From Actinomycetota bacterium (GTDB lineage: Bacteria; Actinomycetota; Thermoleophilia; Gaiellales; Gaiellaceae), in assembly GCA_016870235.1 (NCBI GenBank), contig VGCB01000105.1, positions 1 to 7,906 of the forward strand: 7,906 nt of DNA. Direction: 5' to 3'. Both the position numbers and the translations under genes were made by a program. Positions 5,690 through 7,906 of the stretch are shown here, piece by piece. The notes beneath the pieces were generated by a model. The model was not told the DNA's origin. It did no database searches and saw only the letters and a list, made by a program, of their open reading frames with translations. How positions within the stretch are numbered: the stretch's first letter is position 1; each line of letters opens with the position of its first letter.

Positions 5690-6490
5690 TCAGTCCGCGT
5701 AGCGATCGAAGCTCATCACCCGCGTCGTCAGGCTCGGGAGGAGCGCCTGGAACATCTGACCGAGGCGGTACGGGAACCACGGGACGACGACCTCCGGCTT
5801 CCCGTGCTCGACGGCCGCGAGGATGGCCTCGGCGACCTCCTCGGGATCGAAAACGAAGCGGCGGCCGAGCGGAGACTGCCAGAACCGGGGTTGCGGGAAG
5901 CCGTCCGTCCGCACGAAGCCGGGCATAACGAGGTGCACCTCTACGCCCGTACCGCGGAGGGCCGCGCGCAACGAGCGCGAGAACGCGACCTGCGCGTGCT
6001 TCGACGCCGCATAGGCCGAGCCGGCGGGGAAGGTGACCACGCCGCCGATCGACGCAACGTTCACCACGTGAGCGCCGCCCGCACCGTCCGCCCCGCCCGC
6101 TGCGCCCGCAGCACGCAGCCCCGGCAACAGCGCCCGTGTCGCGAACACACCCGAGAGGTAGTTGAGCCGCGTCACGCGCTCCATCTCGTCGAGGTCGACG
6201 TCCACGAACGTCCCGCGCGCGAGCGCACCGGCGTTGTTGACGAGCAGCGCCACCCGCTCGTGGCGAGCCAGGATCCGACTCCCGAGCTCGGCAACCGCGC
6301 CGCGGTCGAGAAGATCGCACGGCTCGACCTCGCCGCCGATCTCGTCGGCGATCTCGTGGAGGAGATCGGCGCGGCGCGCCACGAGAACGCAGCGCCACCC
6401 CGTCGCGGCAAGCGCGCGCGCGGTCGCCTCCCCGATCCCGGCCGAGGCGCCCGTGACCACCGCCACCCGTCCGCCGCCGCCCGCGCTCAT
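5690..6490 (-). CDS. Short-chain dehydrogenase/reductase (SDR), downstream copy
   Basis: A 266-residue protein from ATG 6488-6490. Motifs in order are the nucleotide-binding T13-G-A-S-A-G-I-G20, the strand-two end VLVAR39-R40, NNAG at 85-88, N110, S147, and Y160-x-x-x-K164, giving a complete classical SDR Asn-Ser-Tyr-Lys tetrad. The arginine pair after strand two favours NADP(H). An Ala/Gly-rich insertion (about 127-140) lies before the catalytic Ser strand. The C-terminal part keeps VMPGFVRTDGFPQP and VVPWFPYRLGQM, both shared with the upstream gene, so the two are tandem duplicates. The open frame extends far upstream to 7102, but that part is antisense shadow of the other SDR. The ATG is chosen for its strong ribosome site and its ATGA overlap with the preceding gene. 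It is a cytosolic oxidoreductase of unknown substrate; C-terminal hydrophobic residues might touch a membrane. Confidence 0.88.
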   Translation of the reverse strand: MSAGGGGRVAVVTGASAGIGEATARALAATGWRCVLVARRADLLHEIADEIGGEVEPCDLLDRGAVAELGSRILARHERVALLVNNAGALARGTFVDVDLDEMERVTRLNYLSGVFATRALLPGLRAAGAAGGADGAGGAHVVNVASIGGVVTFPAGSAYAASKHAQVAFSRSLRAALRGTGVEVHLVMPGFVRTDGFPQPRFWQSPLGRRFVFDPEEVAEAILAAVEHGKPEVVVPWFPYRLGQMFQALLPSLTTRVMSFDRYAD

Positions 6491-7275
6491 CGCTCCCGAC
6501 CTCCTGCCGCCGGCGGCTCCATTCCCGCGCGCGCCATCCCCGCCACTGCCTGCGGAAGCACTCCCGCGAGCGCGCTCACGAACCGGTACGGGAACCAGGG
6601 GACGGTCACTTCCGCGCGCTCCTTCGCGACTGCGTCGACGATCGCGGCCGCCACGTGATCCGCGGTCGTCACGAGCCATCGCGTCGCCCGGCGCCCACGC
6701 AGCTCGGCCTGCGGGAACCCCTCCGTCTCCACGAAGCCGGGCAGCACGGTGTGCACGGAGATCCCGCTCCCAGAGAGCGCGACGCGCAGCTGTCGCGAAA
6801 ATGCGACCTGGGCGTGCTTGGCCGCCACGTACGGCCCCGACCGGGCGAACGCCACCGTTCCCGCCACCGAGGCGATGTTGACGACGTGCGCGTGCCTGCC
6901 GGCGTGCTGCCGCCCCGCGGCTCCAGCCCGAAGCCCGGGCAGGAGCGCTCGCGTCATCCAGACGCCGCCGAAGTAGTTCACGGCCAGCACGCGCTCGACG
7001 AGCTCGAGCTCGGCCTCGAGGTACGTGGGCCGCGCGGGCATCCCCGCGTTGTTGACCAGAAGGTCGATCCGCGGGTGGCGAGCGAGAATGGCCGCCGCGC
7101 ACGCGTCGACCACCGCGCGGCTGCCGACGTCGCAGACCGCGGCCTCCCCGCCGAGCTCCGAGGCCAGCGCTCGCAGCCGATCCTCCCGCCGGGCAACGAG
7201 CACACAGCGCCAGCCGTCGGCCGCGAGCCGTCGCGCTGTCGCCTCGCCGATGCCCGACGAAGCGCCGGTCACCAC
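6487..7275 (-). CDS. Short-chain dehydrogenase/reductase (SDR), upstream copy
   Basis: A 262-residue protein from GTG 7273-7275; its TGA (6487-6489) overlaps the next ATG. Motifs are T3-G-A-S-S-G-I-G10, VLVAR29-R30 (suggesting NADP(H)), NNAG 75-78, N100, S136 and Y149-x-x-x-K153, so the catalytic tetrad is complete. The C-terminal region has VLPGFVETEGFPQ and VTVPWFPYRF, matching the downstream copy. The N-terminus is unusually short. The preceding in-frame codons read QRVAV, which would complete the first Rossmann strand, but no ATG, GTG or TTG lies there, and this stretch runs back into the deacetylase gene whose TAG is 2 bases before the GTG. There is no clear ribosome site, so translation probably depends on the upstream gene. 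Substrate unknown; the duplicates may act on related hydroxy or keto compounds. Confidence 0.87.
   Translation of the reverse strand: MVTGASSGIGEATARRLAADGWRCVLVARREDRLRALASELGGEAAVCDVGSRAVVDACAAAILARHPRIDLLVNNAGMPARPTYLEAELELVERVLAVNYFGGVWMTRALLPGLRAGAAGRQHAGRHAHVVNIASVAGTVAFARSGPYVAAKHAQVAFSRQLRVALSGSGISVHTVLPGFVETEGFPQAELRGRRATRWLVTTADHVAAAIVDAVAKERAEVTVPWFPYRFVSALAGVLPQAVAGMARAGMEPPAAGGRER
6499..6505 (-). promoter_or_regulatory. Strong Shine-Dalgarno for the downstream SDR, inside the upstream SDR gene
   Basis: On the minus strand AGGAGGT lies eight bases before ATG 6488-6490 and within the final codons of the upstream SDR. It fixes the start despite a longer open frame, and with the ATGA overlap it implies coupled translation. 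Confidence 0.7.
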
Positions 7276-7277
7276 CG

Positions 7278-7906
7278 CTACTCGCTGAACGTCCGTACCG
7301 TCCCCAGGTTGATCTCGACCGTGTCGCGGATGTCCTCCGCGTACCCGCCGGCGAGCGTAACGCAGATCGGCACGCCCGCGGCGTCGAGCTCCCGCCGGAT
7401 CAGCCGGTCTCGCTCGAGGAGGCCCGGCTTGGTCAGCGCGAGTCGCCCCAGCCGGTCGTGCTCGTACGGATCGGCGCCCGCGAGAACGAACGCGAGCCCG
7501 GGTCGCCCCCGCCCGATCGCGTCCGGCAGGCAGGTAGCAAGCGCGGACAGGTACACGTCGTCGCCGGTGCCGTCCGCGAAGTCGAGATCCACGTCGCCCG
7601 GTACGCGGCGGAACGGGTAGTTGCGGAAGCCGTTGAGCGACAGCGTGAATGCCTCGTCGTCGGTCGCGAGGAGCGCGTGCGTTCCGTCGCCCTGGTGGAC
7701 GTCGACGTCGATGACGAGCACGCGACCGGCACGTCCCTCGCGACGCAGGACTCGCAGCGCGGTGACGACGTCGTTGAAGACGCAGAACCCGCGGCCGCTG
7801 TCGGCAAAGGCGTGGTGCGTCCCGCCGCCCAGGTTCATCGCGACCCCGTCCTCGAGCGCCGCCCGTGCCGCCGCGACCGTCGCCCCCGTCGAGCGCCGAG
7901 AGCGCT
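7278..7906 (-). CDS. Histone-deacetylase-family hydrolase, class IV-like (5' partial)
   Basis: The frame is open to the right edge, so the N-terminus is missing. The internal ATG at 7838 is not the start, because family-like sequence (STGATVAAARAALEDG) continues upstream of it. Visible motifs are NLGGGTHHAF with the active-site His pair, then VIDVDVHQGDGT giving the Asp and His zinc ligands. LAGADPYEHD with the second Asp ligand follows, then LAGGYA with the Tyr expected to polarise the acyl carbonyl. FPFR-like YPFRRVPGDVDL and LGRLALTK resemble HDAC11/class IV and bacterial relatives. Such enzymes remove acyl groups from amines or acylated lysines; bacterial members include AcuC and polyamine or acetoin-related deacetylases, so the natural substrate is open. 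The stop is TAG at 7278-7280, and the first SDR gene begins 2 bases later, which places it at the head of a deacetylase-SDR-SDR operon. Confidence 0.88.
   Translation of the reverse strand, partial: RSRRSTGATVAAARAALEDGVAMNLGGGTHHAFADSGRGFCVFNDVVTALRVLRREGRAGRVLVIDVDVHQGDGTHALLATDDEAFTLSLNGFRNYPFRRVPGDVDLDFADGTGDDVYLSALATCLPDAIGRGRPGLAFVLAGADPYEHDRLGRLALTKPGLLERDRLIRRELDAAGVPICVTLAGGYAEDIRDTVEINLGTVRTFSE

Noticed and set aside
6491..7102. N-terminal extension of the downstream SDR to 470 residues
   Set aside because: The extension is antisense-like, Arg/Gly/Ala-rich shadow of the upstream SDR. A strong Shine-Dalgarno sits before the ATG at 6490.
1..7906. CRISPR array, tRNA, rRNA, prophage or known defence cassette
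   Set aside because: I saw no regularly spaced repeats, no cloverleaf or rRNA-like sequence, and no integrase, phage structural or defence gene set.

Overview
The window is GC-rich DNA with strong G/C preference at third codon positions and frequent GTG starts. This fits a high-GC actinobacterium. The surface-protein architecture, the DUF4143-type remnant and the class IV-like deacetylase make me think of a soil lineage such as Thermoleophilia (Solirubrobacterales/Gaiellales), but that placement rests on recalled protein resemblance, not on a marker gene. I see no rRNA, tRNA, CRISPR array or phage genes.

Left part, + strand (1-3386). The window opens inside a large repeat protein, probably exported. 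Three tandem beta-rich repeats of about 220-250 residues share a Cys pattern and are followed by a C-terminal domain beginning CTLTQGYWKTH. Its coding sequence ends at 2604 and is followed by a perfect 16-bp hairpin (2625-2664). About 400 bases with no recognisable gene come next, then a decayed DUF4143/AAA ATPase gene (3060-3386). The remnant keeps a scrap of the N-terminus and the C-terminal end, spread over three reading frames.

Middle, + strand (3426-4991). Two closely spaced genes encode a PhnP-like metallo-beta-lactamase-fold hydrolase and a class I SAM-dependent methyltransferase. The second gene converges on, and overlaps the open frame of, a minus-strand REP-associated tyrosine transposase (RAYT, 4831-5475).

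Right part. Just upstream of the transposase start lies a pair of inverted 25-base repeats, each carrying a GGGGACWGTCCCC core (5523-5641). This looks like a REPIN-type doublet linked to the RAYT. It is followed by a dense G-quadruplex motif (5649-5671). From 7906 down to 5690 a minus-strand operon encodes a histone-deacetylase-family hydrolase (5' end outside the window) and two tandemly duplicated short-chain dehydrogenases. The junctions are 2 nt and a 4-base ATGA overlap, so the three genes are probably translated from one message. Their shared substrate cannot be told from sequence.

The most noteworthy items are the RAYT with its doublet, the calcium-loop-like insertion in the GYWKTH domain, the multiply frameshifted DUF4143 remnant and the coupled deacetylase-SDR-SDR operon. 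I found no convincing evidence of an entirely new defence or mobile system.
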